In this document: positions 18,007 through 29,022 of the stretch, piece after piece
Layout: every line of letters starts with the position of its first letter
Position numbering within the stretch: position 1 is the stretch's first letter
Assembly (NCBI RefSeq): GCF_005405425.1
Contig: NZ_BJEA01000004.1
Span: 124,001 to 188,000 of the forward strand
Reading direction: 5' to 3'
Source of the DNA: Lactiplantibacillus modestisalitolerans
GTDB taxonomy: Bacteria; Bacillota; Bacilli; Lactobacillales; Lactobacillaceae
DNA: 64,000 nucleotides
Notes under the pieces: model-generated
Databases searched by the model: none
Seen by the model: the letters and a program-made list of their open reading frames with translations, nothing else
What the model was told of the DNA's origin: nothing
Made by a program: the position numbers and the translations under genes

Positions 18007-20004
18007 ATGGGAACCATTCATGAATTATCAACCGTGTTAGCGGACCAAATTGCCGCTGGTGAAGTTGTGGAACGGCCCGCCTCGGTCGTAAAAGAACTGG
18101 CTGAAAACGCGGTGGACGCCCACGCCACGCAGGTCGACATTTTAGTAGTAGAAGCCGGGGTGCGCTCGATTCGGGTGATTGACGACGGCGACGGCATTGC
18201 AACTGACGAGGTGCGAACGGCGTTTAAGCGCCACGCGACGAGTAAAATTACGTCGCGGGAAGATTTGTTCCGCGTGAGTTCACTCGGCTTTCGGGGCGAA
18301 GCCTTACCAAGTATTGCTTCGGTGGCCGACGTCACGCTGACGACCAGTACGGGCGCTAGCGGGACGACCGTCCATTACCGGGGCGGTAAGTTGTTACAAC
18401 AAACGCCGGCCGCACTGCGGCAAGGAACGGACGTCACCGTGACCGACCTGTTCTTTAACACGCCGGCCCGGTTAAAGTATTTAAAGTCGGCCCAAACGGA
18501 GTTAGCTAACATTGTCGACGTGGTCGACCGCTTAGCGTTGAGTTATCCGGCGGTCGCGTTTCGACTGGTTCACAATCAAAAGGAACTCTTGAGAACGGCC
18601 GGTCGGGGTGACTTGCAACAAGTAATTGCTGGGATTTACGGCGTCCAAAATGCCCGTAAAATGGTTGCGGTTGATGGTAACGACCCCGATTTTACCTTAA
18701 AAGGGTTCGTGGCGTTACCCGAATTAACGCGGGCCAGCCGCCAGTACATTACGCTGCTGATCAACGGTCGCGCGATTAAAAACCAGCAGTTGACTAAGGC
18801 GGTCATCGCTGGTTACGGCTCTAAATTAATGGTCGGTCGCTACCCGCTGGCCGTCTTGGACCTGCGGATGGACCCACTGTTAGTCGACGTGAACGTGCAC
18901 CCGACCAAGCGGGAGGTCCGGCTTAGTAAGGAGTCCGCCTTAGCTAAACTCATCAGTACGACCATCAGGGACCGGTTAGCCAACGTTAACCTGATCCCGT
19001 CGGCGCTGACGAACCTCGGTAGTCATCGCCGTGAACGGGTCAATACCGACCAGCTCACCATTAATTTGAACGCGGCTTCGTCGGGGTACCAGGTAACGCC
19101 GCGCTCCGCTGCACCGAAGCCGGAACAGTTTGCGGCGTCGCTTGCGGCGGCGACTAAGCCGACACCAGCACCTAGTATGGCAGCGGCTAAATCAGCCCCG
19201 GCCAGTGCGCCTACGAGTGCCGCGCCAATCATGATTGACGCCCGCAGCCAATTAAAGACGCCGGCGGTTCAAGCCTTTGATGAAAAATATCACGCGGAAA
19301 CGCCCGCCTTACCGTTTGGGGAGCAACCGGTAGTTACCAGCGCCGCGGCTAAGCCGGATGCGCCGGCTGCAAGTGCAGCGTCCGAAACGCAGGAGCGCTT
19401 TCCACGGTTACGCTATTTGGGGCAGATGCACGGGACGTATTTAATTGCTGAAGCGGACGATGGGATGTACATTTTGGACCAACATGCGGCCCAAGAACGC
19501 ATTAATTATGAATACTATCGCCAAGCCATTGGGGAAGTTAGTTCGGATCAACAAAACTTATTAGTTCCGATTGTTTTGGACTACCCAACCCCGGACGTTT
19601 TGAAGATTAAAGAAAAGCTGCCGTTATTGGCGGCGTTAGGGCTACACCTGGAGCCGTTTGGTGGCAATAGCTTTATCGTGCATTCGCACCCAACCTGGTT
19701 CAAGGCCGGGCAGGAAGCCGACACCATTAAGGAAATGGTCGATTGGATTTTACAAGACGACCACTTGAGCGTAGCCCAATTCCGTGAAAAATCGGCCATC
19801 ATGATGTCGTGTAAACGTGCCATTAAGGCGAACCACCACTTAGATGATCAACAGGCACGGGCTTTGATTGCGAAGTTACCGCAGTGTGAAAATCCGTTTA
19901 ATTGTCCACACGGACGGCCGGTGACGGTGCACTTCACTAACTCCGATATGGAACGACTTTTCAAACGAATTCAGGATAGTCACGAGTCGCCGCGCCACGA
20001 ATAG
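18007..20004 (+). CDS. mutL: DNA mismatch repair protein MutL (endonuclease type)
   Basis: 665 aa. N-terminal GHKL ATPase motifs are [23 protein letters not shown] and GFRGEAL. A long Ala/Pro/Ser-rich linker occupies roughly residues 370-460. The C-terminal dimerisation domain holds the nuclease motif [12 protein letters not shown] plus CKRAIKANH and CPHGRP, so this is the nicking form expected where MutH is absent. The Asn-Ala-Val-Asp of the first motif (ENAVDA) replaces the commoner ENSIDA conservatively. Strong terminator at 20025. Confidence 0.96.
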   Translation: MGTIHELSTVLADQIAAGEVVERPASVVKELAENAVDAHATQVDILVVEAGVRSIRVIDDGDGIATDEVRTAFKRHATSKITSREDLFRVSSLGFRGEALPSIASVADVTLTTSTGASGTTVHYRGGKLLQQTPAALRQGTDVTVTDLFFNTPARLKYLKSAQTELANIVDVVDRLALSYPAVAFRLVHNQKELLRTAGRGDLQQVIAGIYGVQNARKMVAVDGNDPDFTLKGFVALPELTRASRQYITLLINGRAIKNQQLTKAVIAGYGSKLMVGRYPLAVLDLRMDPLLVDVNVHPTKREVRLSKESALAKLISTTIRDRLANVNLIPSALTNLGSHRRERVNTDQLTINLNAASSGYQVTPRSAAPKPEQFAASLAAATKPTPAPSMAAAKSAPASAPTSAAPIMIDARSQLKTPAVQAFDEKYHAETPALPFGEQPVVTSAAAKPDAPAASAASETQERFPRLRYLGQMHGTYLIAEADDGMYILDQHAAQERINYEYYRQAIGEVSSDQQNLLVPIVLDYPTPDVLKIKEKLPLLAALGLHLEPFGGNSFIVHSHPTWFKAGQEADTIKEMVDWILQDDHLSVAQFREKSAIMMSCKRAIKANHHLDDQQARALIAKLPQCENPFNCPHGRPVTVHFTNSDMERLFKRIQDSHESPRHE

Positions 20005-20024
20005 GCTAGGATTAAGTAACGTTT

Positions 20025-20077
20025 AAACGCACGCCAACTAAGTTAGACCACTGGTCAGCTTGAGTTGGCGTGCGTTT
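20025..20077 (+). terminator. Terminator of mutSL
   Basis: AAACGCACGCCAACT/AGTTGGCGTGCGTTT, 15 bp perfect stem around a loop that itself contains a small hairpin (GACCACTGGTC). Confidence 0.85.
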
Positions 20078-20127
20078 CGATTTGGTTAAGATTCGTCATA
20101 AAAACGACTTAAATAAATGATTAATGG

Positions 20128-20133
20128 TAAAAT
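20128..20133 (+). promoter_or_regulatory. Extended -10 promoter of yfhO
   Basis: TGG-TAAAAT, an extended -10 element about 110 nt before the yfhO start; the leader includes a palindromic repeat. Confidence 0.45.
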
Positions 20134-20150
20134 GGGAACATCATTTTTAA

Positions 20151-20205
20151 GAGCGTGCTAAAAGTTGGTTTGGCTAGGCCAGCTGACTTTGGAGCAGTCT
20201 CTGAT
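20151..20205 (+). repeat. Degenerate copy of the palindromic intergenic repeat
   Basis: GAGCGTGCTAAAAGTTGG and GGCCAGCTGACTTTGGAGCAG are inverted, imperfect arms of the family best seen at 45693-45840. It lies in the leader of yfhO. Confidence 0.45.
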
Positions 20206-20245
20206 TCTAGCGGGGAATCCGCGCTTATAAAGGGGAACACTGAAG

Positions 20246-23200
20246 TTGAATAGATTACGAAAGGTCCCACTGGGCGTCTGGTACACGTTAATGTTTGTCG
20301 TGATTGCGACCATTAGTTACAGCGGCCTATTTTGGGCCGGGCGCACCTTGATTTGGGAAGTGGACGGGATTGCGCAACATTTTCCAATCTTGTTAGAATT
20401 TCAAAAAATTCTGCAAAGCGACCCGCGCCAATTATTTAGCTGGTCGTGGAACCTCGGCTTAGGGGCCGACCGGTTAACGACCTTTGCTTACTACGTCGTG
20501 GGTGATCCGTTTAATTATTTGGTTGCATTGATTCCGGCAGCCAAGCTCGAATGGGGCTATCAAGCACTGATTTTACTCCGCTTGTACGCGGTCGGCTGGG
20601 CTTTCCTTGGCTTTAGTCGTCAGTTTCATTTTCGCCGCTTGAGTCAGTTAATTGGGACGTTGACTTATACCTTTACGGCCTACACCTTCTACGTGGGGAT
20701 GCACCACCCGTTCTTTTTATTACCGATGATTTGGTTTCCGCTCCTTTGTTGGGCGATTGAACGGGTTTTACGGGGGCGCCACTGGGTACCACTGAGCTTG
20801 ATTACGGCGGTCGTGATTTTAAGTAACTTTTACTTTGCGTACTTACTCGGCCTAGGGGGCCTAATTTACGCGCTCGTGCGTTACTGGGCGCGGCGTCACG
20901 CCCACTTGGCGATGCGACCTTTTTGGCAATTGTTCTGGCGACTGGCGTTAGCAGTTGGCTTGGGGCTTGCGCTTAGCGGGCTTTTATTCGTGCCGACCTT
21001 ACTGATGATGTTGCACGCGACCCGGGCCAGCTTTAACTTCGCTAACGGTCTTTTAACGTACCCGATTAACTACTACGTGAACCTACCAAACCGGCTACTC
21101 ACGAACGGTGGTAGCGTTCAATACTGGGTGACCCTGGGGATTAGTAGTATTAGCTTTCTTGCGATGGTGTATACGTTGCGGCACTTTAAGCGTTACTGGG
21201 TACTTAACTGGGTACTACTTGCCATGTTAGCTGGGATTCTCGTTCCCGGCTTTGCGGCGACGTTTAACGTGCTGTCCACCCCGTCGAACCGGTGGCTACT
21301 ACTCGCGACGCTAGTATTTGCTTACGCGACCATGGCCTTTGTCGATCAACTAGACCACTTGACGGCTGGTGACTTGAAGTGGCTCGCCGGCGTCAGCGGG
21401 GGACTCCTGATTTTAATTTGGTTGATTAACGGCTTTTTCCTGAATATTCGCAAGCACGACATCGCGACCTACCTAGTTTTACTAGCCTTAGTGGGCGTTT
21501 TGTTAGCCCGGCCAGGGTTGCACCTGAAGCCGAGGACGTTTTACCCGTTATTGCTCGGCATCGTTACGTTGAACTTAGCCAACAACGGACTGGGCTGGCT
21601 GAGTATTAATACGAATTCTAATAGTACCGAGCAGTTACGCCGCGGTACCGCGATGAAGTGGACCCGGGATTATTTGGACGGCGCTGAAAAGGGAACCAAA
21701 GCAAAAACTGGACAGTTTTATCGCACGGCGTTAGCCCCCAACTATTACACGATGCGTTCGGCTGAAAGTAACGTGCCGATGCTGCTAAAGACCCACACGG
21801 TCGGCTCATATTTTTCGGTTCAAAATGGTTACGTGGGAGCGTTTAGTCAGGCGTTAGGTAATTCGGAGTACGCGATGAACTCGCCGCTCGGAACGCTGAA
21901 CGGCCGTACGACGATGGCTAATTTACTCGGCGTTAAGTATTTGTTTGCCCGCGAAGACCAGGTGAAGAACGCTGCGCTTCCCGCTGGCTATCAGGTTGTC
22001 AAGCAGGCCGATCAGACGCCGAAAGTCTATGCCGATCGCTTTATTTACGGGTTGAGCAACCATACCGGTACGGTGCTGTTGAAGTCGGAGCAGGCGTTAC
22101 CGTTAGTCTATACGCAGACGCAGCAACTCAACCGCAAGCAGTTTAACCAACTGGGGGCGGTTGATAAGGAACAGGCCCTCTTGCAGGGGGCCGTTACGAC
22201 CCAGTGCGTTCGTGGGGTTAAAACGGTTAGCCCTAAAACGACGGCGAAGGACGTTGCGTACACGGTCACGCCGGATACCACGACCGTGCTGGACAGCCTG
22301 GATAAGGTCATGATTTATCGCAACCAGCACGCGACCGGTGCTTCCAATAACGCGCTGACCAAGTTGCCGGCGGATACCATTACGTTAACGCCGGAACAAC
22401 GCGAAATTTTAGCGCCCGCGACTGGGCTGACCAAGCCATCGACGACGCTGCAAAACTTAGTGACGGCTAACCAGGAACGGCTTGAAAAGAATGTCAAGAC
22501 GAATCAGGACGGGCTCAAATCCTTGATTAGCGACGTGCAGGGGCATCAGATTCCGTACCAGTTAACGATCAAACACCCGCAACGTTATCGGCATACGGAG
22601 TTGTACCTCGTGTTAGATGGGATTGATTATCAGCGGTCGTCAATCAAGCACGCACTGAAGACGAGTCGCAACACGACCGTGTTTACGGACCGGCCGTACA
22701 GTAAAATTGACCATTTAAACGACTTACGGGACGGGTTGAAAGGCAACCTAAGCGCAAGCGGCTATTCCCTGACGGCGACGACGATGGATAACGAAGTCAG
22801 TTTTAACCAGTTAGGGACAACCAACATGTCCGATTACGAACCGCGCACGAGTGCGGTAATTAACTTGGGTTATAGTGCGCACGCGCGCAAACTGATCACG
22901 CTAAACTTTAGTAAGATTCAAAGTCTACACTTTAAGTCGGCGCGCTTAGTGGCGGTACCCTTTAAGCGGGCACACCGGCAACGGACGGCCCAGCTCCAAC
23001 GGCAGGGGTTGCAGCGGTTACGAGTTCGAGCGAACCAGGTCACTGGCACGACGACGACTAAGCGGGCGAGCGTTTTAACCACTTCAATTCCGTATTCCAG
23101 TGGTTGGCACTTACAAGTTGACGGTCGCACGGTTAAAACGCAGGTTGTCAACCTTGGTTTCGTTGGGGCTAAACTTGCCGCTGGCCGGCACACCATCAAG

Positions 23201-23317
23201 CTAACCTACGAGACACCGGGGTTACGACTTGGACAGTGGCTAAGCGCCGCGGCGGCGGTGATTTTGCTCGGTGTTGCGGGCGTTAGTGCTTGGCGTTGGT
23301 GGCGGCGACGACCTTAA
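20246..23317 (+). CDS. yfhO: YfhO-family polytopic membrane protein (GT-C type glycosyltransferase candidate)
   Basis: 1023 aa from TTG after AAAGGGG. The first ~430 residues contain about a dozen hydrophobic segments and an early acidic motif (WEVDGIAQHFP) of the kind used for catalysis by GT-C enzymes. A large extracellular region follows, and a final transmembrane helix precedes a basic RRWWRRRP-like end. B. subtilis YfhO is linked to glycosylation of lipoteichoic acid, so a wall-polymer role is likely. The upstream leader is unusual in carrying a palindromic repeat, and a structured element follows the stop. Confidence 0.85.
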   Translation: MNRLRKVPLGVWYTLMFVVIATISYSGLFWAGRTLIWEVDGIAQHFPILLEFQKILQSDPRQLFSWSWNLGLGADRLTTFAYYVVGDPFNYLVALIPAAKLEWGYQALILLRLYAVGWAFLGFSRQFHFRRLSQLIGTLTYTFTAYTFYVGMHHPFFLLPMIWFPLLCWAIERVLRGRHWVPLSLITAVVILSNFYFAYLLGLGGLIYALVRYWARRHAHLAMRPFWQLFWRLALAVGLGLALSGLLFVPTLLMMLHATRASFNFANGLLTYPINYYVNLPNRLLTNGGSVQYWVTLGISSISFLAMVYTLRHFKRYWVLNWVLLAMLAGILVPGFAATFNVLSTPSNRWLLLATLVFAYATMAFVDQLDHLTAGDLKWLAGVSGGLLILIWLINGFFLNIRKHDIATYLVLLALVGVLLARPGLHLKPRTFYPLLLGIVTLNLANNGLGWLSINTNSNSTEQLRRGTAMKWTRDYLDGAEKGTKAKTGQFYRTALAPNYYTMRSAESNVPMLLKTHTVGSYFSVQNGYVGAFSQALGNSEYAMNSPLGTLNGRTTMANLLGVKYLFAREDQVKNAALPAGYQVVKQADQTPKVYADRFIYGLSNHTGTVLLKSEQALPLVYTQTQQLNRKQFNQLGAVDKEQALLQGAVTTQCVRGVKTVSPKTTAKDVAYTVTPDTTTVLDSLDKVMIYRNQHATGASNNALTKLPADTITLTPEQREILAPATGLTKPSTTLQNLVTANQERLEKNVKTNQDGLKSLISDVQGHQIPYQLTIKHPQRYRHTELYLVLDGIDYQRSSIKHALKTSRNTTVFTDRPYSKIDHLNDLRDGLKGNLSASGYSLTATTMDNEVSFNQLGTTNMSDYEPRTSAVINLGYSAHARKLITLNFSKIQSLHFKSARLVAVPFKRAHRQRTAQLQRQGLQRLRVRANQVTGTTTTKRASVLTTSIPYSSGWHLQVDGRTVKTQVVNLGFVGAKLAAGRHTIKLTYETPGLRLGQWLSAAAAVILLGVAGVSAWRWWRRRP

Positions 23318-23338
23318 GTAGTGCTAAAAAGAAAGGGA

Positions 23339-23717
23339 CTATGATATTTGGTGTTGATCTGCTAAGATGGTTGTCAATTGAATTTTCAATCAGTTCGTTG
23401 TGATTAGCGAAATAGCAAGTAAGATTACGCTATATTTAGTCATCGTTTTGCAGGATCATCTTCATTAATTATGACTTATCAGAATCACCCGTAAAACTCA
23501 ATATAAAAACCAGTTTAGCCAGTAGCGGGTGTAACCATGGCTCAACTGCGAAATTATTCTTGGCCGGAAGTGGGGTGCTTCCGGCTTAGAATAAGGCTCG
23601 AATTTGAGATTGCTCAGTGGTTTTTCTGAGTGGGCTCAAATCGATGCCCGCAGTGTTCCAGCCAACCGGTTACACCCGCTGCTGGCGGCAATTTCAACGT
23701 CGATTGGTACAGAACCA
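23339..23717 (+). ncRNA. Putative 379-nt structured RNA, copy 1
   Basis: Aligns without gaps to 35591-35969. The ends pair: 23348-23357 with 23694-23703. A 19-bp helix joins 23518-23536 to 23668-23686. Inside it are a hairpin TTATTCT..GCCGGAAG/CTTCCGGC..AGAATAA (23554-23594) and a nested hairpin ATTTGAG..CTCAAAT (23602-23641) enclosing CTCAG/CTGAG. Differences from copy 2 in the helices are mostly pairing-neutral. The ATG at 23537 opens 30 codons here but hits a stop after 8 codons in copy 2, so it is non-coding. TATGAT at 23340 could be a -10 element. Unlike tmRNA, RNase P and 6S RNA in recognisable motifs. Type and function unknown. Confidence 0.7.
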
Positions 23718-23719
23718 AA

Positions 23720-23763
23720 AGAGAATGCGTCAAAAGTCAACCGACTTTTGGCACACTCTCTTT
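23720..23763 (-). terminator. Palindromic repeat acting as a terminator
   Basis: Inverted arms GAGAATGCGTCAAAAGTC/GACTTTTGGCACACTCTC followed by T runs on both strands. It can end the minus-strand gene at 23766 and also transcripts coming through the structured element. It belongs to the GTGCCAAAAGTCGG repeat family. Confidence 0.7.
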
Positions 23764-23765
23764 TT

Positions 23766-24281
23766 CTATTGGTTCGCTAATTCGATTAGGTGGGCGGGCA
23801 TTTCAAGGGGATTCTTGAACTTAGACCAGTCAGTGTCACTCACCAACATGACCAGCGGGGTGCTGGTCGTCGTTAACCAGGTTTTACGGGGGGTAACGGC
23901 AGTTAGCGCGTCGGTGATGGCGGCGTTTGCCTCGGGCTCCGTGACCTGCCAGAGCCGGTGCGTCACTTGGGCCGCATCGGTGAGGGTCACGACCGGTTTG
24001 AAGTGGCCGACCCAGTCATCGATTAACATTTCTAGCACGGCTTGTTGTGGGTAAAGTACCGTGTTAGGTTGACCCGGCACAATGGTGGTCACGAGTTGGT
24101 CGGCTGGCCAGCGGGCGATTAAGCGCCACTGGTGAACGCCCGCTTGGGTTAGTTCGTACCAGTAATAGCTGGCCGTCGTTTGAACAGCCTGGTCTTCAGC
24201 GTTCAAGTCAGGTTGATTCTGACCAAGTTTACGCAGGCCACTTGCCGTTGGTAATTTGGCAATAAAGGGTTCGGTTTGCAT
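23766..24281 (-). CDS. Hypothetical cytoplasmic protein, 171 aa
   Basis: I do not recognise the family. No signal peptide or membrane helix is visible; the sequence is Thr/Ala/Val-rich with aromatic patches (ASYYWYELTQAGVHQWRLIARWP, LIDDWVGHFKPVVTLTDA). The ATG at 24281 follows AAAGGAGCC with 7-nt spacing and is preferred over an in-frame start 15 codons upstream. It stands alone on the minus strand between yfhO and ruvA and is closed by the palindromic terminator. Probably a lactobacillus-restricted protein; the call that it is a gene rests on the RBS and length. Confidence 0.7.
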   Translation of the reverse strand: MQTEPFIAKLPTASGLRKLGQNQPDLNAEDQAVQTTASYYWYELTQAGVHQWRLIARWPADQLVTTIVPGQPNTVLYPQQAVLEMLIDDWVGHFKPVVTLTDAAQVTHRLWQVTEPEANAAITDALTAVTPRKTWLTTTSTPLVMLVSDTDWSKFKNPLEMPAHLIELANQ

Positions 24282-24405
24282 CGCAGTTGGCTCCTTTGTA
24301 GTTAATATCGGCTTTGAGCATAGCATTTTCCCGGGATGCCGGCAACTTATTCAGGGTCGCCGACTTTTCACGTTTCGGAGGTACGATTTATTGGTTGAAA
24401 TGTGG

Positions 24406-24433
24406 TACAATTTAGCAAGCAAACATACGTTTT
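24406..24433 (+). promoter_or_regulatory. ruvAB promoter with weak SOS box
   Basis: Extended -10 TGG-TACAAT (24406-24411), overlapped downstream by CAAACATACGTTTT (24420-24433). That is a degenerate match to CGAAC-N4-GTTCG with three mismatches. SOS control of ruvAB is plausible but weaker than for recA. Confidence 0.5.
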
Positions 24434-24455
24434 AGTTTAAAGGAGCGCTTTTGTT

Positions 24456-25064
24456 GTGTATGAATACTTTCTCGGCAAAATTGCCGATGTAACCCCCAGC
24501 TACATTGTTATCGAAGTCAGTGGTATCGGTTATAAGGTCTTAACCGCCAATCCGTACCGCTTCGACGTTGGTCAAAGTAACGTTAAACTCTACATTCATC
24601 AGGCCGTCAGTGAAAACGGCATGTCGTTGTTTGGGTTTTACGATGCTGACGAAAAGGCGTTGTTTGAAAAGTTATTGGGCGTTTCTGGTATTGGACCGAA
24701 GTCGGCGCTCGCGATTCTTGCCAATAATGATCATTCGGGCTTGATTCAAGCCATTAATCAGGAAAATGCAACGTACCTGACGAGTTTCCCGGGCGTTGGT
24801 AAGAAGACGGCCCAGCAGATCGTTTTAGATTTGAAGGGGAAGCTAGACGACCTCAACGTTGACGTTAGTGGTCAAACGGCCCTAGACGTTGCGACGCCTA
24901 AAGACGACCAAGCGCTGACAGACGCGCTCGCGGCCCTGACTGCGTTAGGCTACTCGCAACGGGAAGTTAAAAAGATTACGAAGCCGCTTGAAACCTTTGC
25001 GGAACAGCAAGCGGGAGATACGAACGCCCTGTTAAGTGAGGGCCTGAGATTATTAACGAAGTAG
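24456..25064 (+). CDS. ruvA: Holliday junction branch migration protein RuvA
   Basis: Tetrameric junction-binding subunit, 202 aa from GTG after AAAGGAGCG. Domain I (MYEYFLGKIADVTPSYIVIEVSGIGYKV), helix-hairpin-helix motifs (LLGVSGIGPKSALAIL; LTSFPGVGKKTAQQIV) and the flexible domain III that touches RuvB are all present. ruvB follows after 11 nt. Confidence 0.96.
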   Translation: MYEYFLGKIADVTPSYIVIEVSGIGYKVLTANPYRFDVGQSNVKLYIHQAVSENGMSLFGFYDADEKALFEKLLGVSGIGPKSALAILANNDHSGLIQAINQENATYLTSFPGVGKKTAQQIVLDLKGKLDDLNVDVSGQTALDVATPKDDQALTDALAALTALGYSQREVKKITKPLETFAEQQAGDTNALLSEGLRLLTK

Positions 25065-25075
25065 GAGGGACTTGA

Positions 25076-26086
25076 ATGGACGATGATAAATTATTATCCG
25101 GCAACAACGCGGATGACGCCGAAGCATCGTTAGAAAAGTCGCTGCGCCCACAAACGCTAGCCCAGTACATTGGCCAAGATCAGGTTAAACATGAGCTTGG
25201 CGTTTATATCGAGGCGGCGCGTAAACGTGAAGAATCTCTGGATCACGTCTTACTGTACGGGCCACCCGGTCTAGGGAAAACGACCCTGGCGATGGTAATC
25301 GCAAATGAGATGCAGGTCAACATTCGGACCACGAGTGGACCGGCCATCGAAAAACCTGGTGACCTGGTCGCGCTTTTGAACGATTTGGAGGCCGGTGATA
25401 TTTTATTTATTGATGAAATCCACCGGTTACCAAAAATTGTGGAAGAAATGCTGTATTCAGCGATGGAGGACTTTTACGTGGATATCGTGGTCGGTCAGGG
25501 ACCAACGGCCCACCCGGTGCACTTTCCACTACCACCGTTTACGTTGATCGGAGCGACCACCAGAGCGGGGATGTTATCAGCGCCGTTACGGGATCGCTTT
25601 GGAATTGTTGAACACATGGAATATTACGAAGTGGCTGATTTGGAAGAAATCGTCAAGCGAACGGCTGATATTTTTAATACGTCGATCAAGCCGTCGGGGG
25701 CCCACGAAATTGCCCGTCGGTCGCGCGGCACGCCCCGGATTGCGAACCGGCTGTTTAAGCGGATTCGCGATTTTGCGGAGGTGGCCGACCAGACGGCGAT
25801 TGATGAACAGATCGTTGGTCGCTCATTAACCTATTTGCGGGTCGACGATGCGGGCTTAAACGAAACCGATAATAAGTTGTTGCGCACCATGTTGGAATAC
25901 TATAATGGTGGCCCGGTTGGGCTGGCGACGATTGCCGCGAACATTGGTGAGGAAACGGATACGATTGCGGAGGTGGTTGAACCCTACCTGCTCCAAATTG
26001 GGTTCTTGAAACGCACCCAACGTGGCCGAGTCGTCACTTTGAAAGGCTACCAGCACTTAGGATTTCCGTATCCAGAACAAAATTAA
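25076..26086 (+). CDS. ruvB: Holliday junction branch migration helicase RuvB
   Basis: AAA+ motor, 336 aa. Walker [10 protein letters not shown], Walker [10 protein letters not shown], the sensor segment [18 protein letters not shown] and a C-terminal winged-helix DNA-binding domain ending near LGFPYPEQN. It is translationally close to ruvA (11 nt) and followed by queA 18 nt later. Confidence 0.97.
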   Translation: MDDDKLLSGNNADDAEASLEKSLRPQTLAQYIGQDQVKHELGVYIEAARKREESLDHVLLYGPPGLGKTTLAMVIANEMQVNIRTTSGPAIEKPGDLVALLNDLEAGDILFIDEIHRLPKIVEEMLYSAMEDFYVDIVVGQGPTAHPVHFPLPPFTLIGATTRAGMLSAPLRDRFGIVEHMEYYEVADLEEIVKRTADIFNTSIKPSGAHEIARRSRGTPRIANRLFKRIRDFAEVADQTAIDEQIVGRSLTYLRVDDAGLNETDNKLLRTMLEYYNGGPVGLATIAANIGEETDTIAEVVEPYLLQIGFLKRTQRGRVVTLKGYQHLGFPYPEQN

Positions 26087-26104
26087 GATAAGGGGTAACA
26101 TTAG

Positions 26105-27139
26105 ATGAGCTTAACACTAGAAGATTTTGACTACGACTTACCACATGAATTAATTGCCCAAACGCCCATCAAAAAGCGGGATACGTCGCGCTTATTGGAA
26201 TTAAACCGGCAGACGGGTGCAATGCAGGATAAGCATTTTTACGACATTCTGGATGAATTGAACCCGGGTGACGCGGTTGTCATGAATAACTCCCGCGTGA
26301 TGCCAGCGCGGCTTTACGGGGTTAAACCGCAAACGGGGGGCCACGCCGAAGTATTGTTATTACATAATACGGAGGGGGATGAATGGGAAACCCTGATGAA
26401 GCCGGCTAAGCGGGCTAAGGTTGGGACCGAGATTTCCTTTGGCGATGGTCAGTTAACGGCCACCGTGACCGCGGAAAAAGAAGACGGGATTCGAATGATC
26501 AAATTCCACTACGACGGAATTTTTATGGAAATTTTGGAACGACTTGGTGAAACACCGTTGCCACCATACATTAAGGAAAAGCTAGATGATCCGGACCGTT
26601 ACCAAACGGTTTACGCAAAGGAAAACGGGTCCGCGGCGGCGCCAACGGCTGGACTTCATTGGACGAAGGAACTGTTACAAAAGGTCCAGGATAAGGGCGT
26701 TAAACTGGTGTACATCACGTTACACGTAGGATTAGGAACGTTCCGACCAGTTGAAGAGGATAATATTGAGGACCATAAGATGCACAGTGAATTCTACCGA
26801 CTAGACGAAGAGGCGGCCAAGACGTTGAACGAAGTTCGTCGAAACGGTGGCCGCATCATTGCCACGGGAACGACCTCAATTCGGACGTTAGAGACGATTG
26901 GGACGAAGTTTAATGGTGAAATTAAGGCGGATTCTGGTTGGACCGACATTTTTATTAAGCCTGGTTACGACTGGAAAGTGGTCAACGCGTTTATTACCAA
27001 CTTCCACTTACCTAAATCGACGCTCGTGATGCTAGTAGCGGCCTTTACGGGTCGTGATTTGATTTTGAAGGCTTACCAGCACGCGATTGATGAACGTTAC
27101 CGTTTCTTTAGTTTCGGTGACGCCATGTTTATTCATTAA
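26105..27139 (+). CDS. queA: S-adenosylmethionine:tRNA ribosyltransferase-isomerase
   Basis: Transfers the ribosyl moiety of SAM to preQ1 at position 34 of tRNA, making epoxyqueuosine. 344 aa. Conserved segments include [45 protein letters not shown] and [12 protein letters not shown]. Same operon as ruvAB; tgt, which inserts preQ1, follows after a terminator and separate start region. Confidence 0.96.
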   Translation: MSLTLEDFDYDLPHELIAQTPIKKRDTSRLLELNRQTGAMQDKHFYDILDELNPGDAVVMNNSRVMPARLYGVKPQTGGHAEVLLLHNTEGDEWETLMKPAKRAKVGTEISFGDGQLTATVTAEKEDGIRMIKFHYDGIFMEILERLGETPLPPYIKEKLDDPDRYQTVYAKENGSAAAPTAGLHWTKELLQKVQDKGVKLVYITLHVGLGTFRPVEEDNIEDHKMHSEFYRLDEEAAKTLNEVRRNGGRIIATGTTSIRTLETIGTKFNGEIKADSGWTDIFIKPGYDWKVVNAFITNFHLPKSTLVMLVAAFTGRDLILKAYQHAIDERYRFFSFGDAMFIH

Positions 27140-27155
27140 GCTGAACACTGTCGTT

Positions 27156-27192
27156 AATGGGGATTTCAGGGACGCCTGAAGTTCCCATTTTT
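27156..27192 (+). terminator. Terminator of the ruvA-ruvB-queA operon
   Basis: AATGGGGATTTCAGG/CCTGAAGTTCCCATT imperfect stem with T5. Confidence 0.8.
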
Positions 27193-27269
27193 AGGCTGCT
27201 CGGAATGGCGGTGGTTGGTTGACCAGCGCGTTTCGTGCTATGATAGTCAAAGTTTAGCAAGCTACTTAA

Positions 27270-28427
<1,158 letters not shown>

Positions 28428-28504
28428 GGATACTAGTAATTTTAGCCGTTATTTGTTAAAGTTAAAGTTAGTCAAACATTGAATAGATTAGGAGCGATTC
28501 ACTA

Positions 28505-28897
28505 ATGGGTCAAATGACATCAATTATTTTCATCGTGGTCATGTTCGCGTTCTTGTACTTCTTCATGATCCGTCCACAAAAAAAACAACAACAAAAGCAT
28601 CAACAAATGCTTAAGCAAATTTCACGTGGTGACAAGGTCACAACGATTGGTCGTTTGCACGGGGTCGTTGATGAAGTCAACGAAGCCGACAAGACCGTAA
28701 CGTTAGACTGTGACGGGATTTACTTGGTTTTTGATTTGAGTGCGGTTGCGCGGGTAACGCCTAAGGAAGGTGCCGCAGCGGCTAAGCCAGCTGAACCAGC
28801 AACTTCTGAAGCAACTAGCGAAGCCAGTGCGACTGATTCAGCAGCTGACAGTGAAGCAACTAGTGCTACTGAAGATGCTGATTCCGAAGCAAAATAA
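28505..28897 (+). CDS. yajC: Preprotein translocase accessory subunit YajC
   Basis: Single-pass membrane protein of the Sec system, 130 aa. A transmembrane helix at about residues 3-21 is followed by IRPQKKQQQKHQQML and the conserved core ISRGDKVTTIGRLHGVV. The last ~40 residues form an Ala/Ser/Glu/Asp-rich acidic tail (ATDSAADSEATS) not present in most YajC proteins and similar in composition to tails of RecA and the YtxH-like protein here. Confidence 0.92.
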   Translation: MGQMTSIIFIVVMFAFLYFFMIRPQKKQQQKHQQMLKQISRGDKVTTIGRLHGVVDEVNEADKTVTLDCDGIYLVFDLSAVARVTPKEGAAAAKPAEPATSEATSEASATDSAADSEATSATEDADSEAK

Positions 28898-28911
28898 AGC
28901 AATCAAGTTAG

Positions 28912-28940
28912 ACGCGAGTCCGTAGGGGCTTGCGTTTTTA
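28912..28940 (+). terminator. Terminator of yajC
   Basis: ACGCGAG/CTTGCGT stem around a small loop, followed by T5. Confidence 0.65.
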
Positions 28941-28973
28941 TTTACCTTTTCTAAGGGCGTTTGGCGCGACAAG

Positions 28974-28995
28974 CAAACGTTTGTTCGTGTATAAT
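28974..28995 (+). promoter_or_regulatory. dinB promoter with SOS box
   Basis: CAAACGTTTGTTCG (28974-28987) is one mismatch from CGAAC-N4-GTTCG and lies directly upstream of the -10 TATAAT (28990-28995), where repressor binding would block the promoter. Confidence 0.7.
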
Positions 28996-29022
28996 GAACC
29001 TATTCGAAAGGAGGGGGTTCCG

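Noticed and set aside
23537-23629. Short open frame of 30 codons (MAQLRNYSW..) inside RNA copy 1
   Set aside because: Copy 2 has a stop after eight codons although the DNA around is well conserved, and no ribosome binding site precedes it.
23339-23717. Interpretation of the 379-nt element as a MITE or insertion-sequence remnant
   Set aside because: The paired ends are imperfect in copy 1 and internal helices are kept with compensatory wobble changes. No flanking direct repeats were found and the gapless alignment suits an RNA better. Not fully excluded.
23617-24054. Plus-strand open frame of 145 codons across RNA copy 1 and the minus-strand gene
   Set aside because: Antisense to a gene with a good RBS and running through the terminator hairpin; no start signal.
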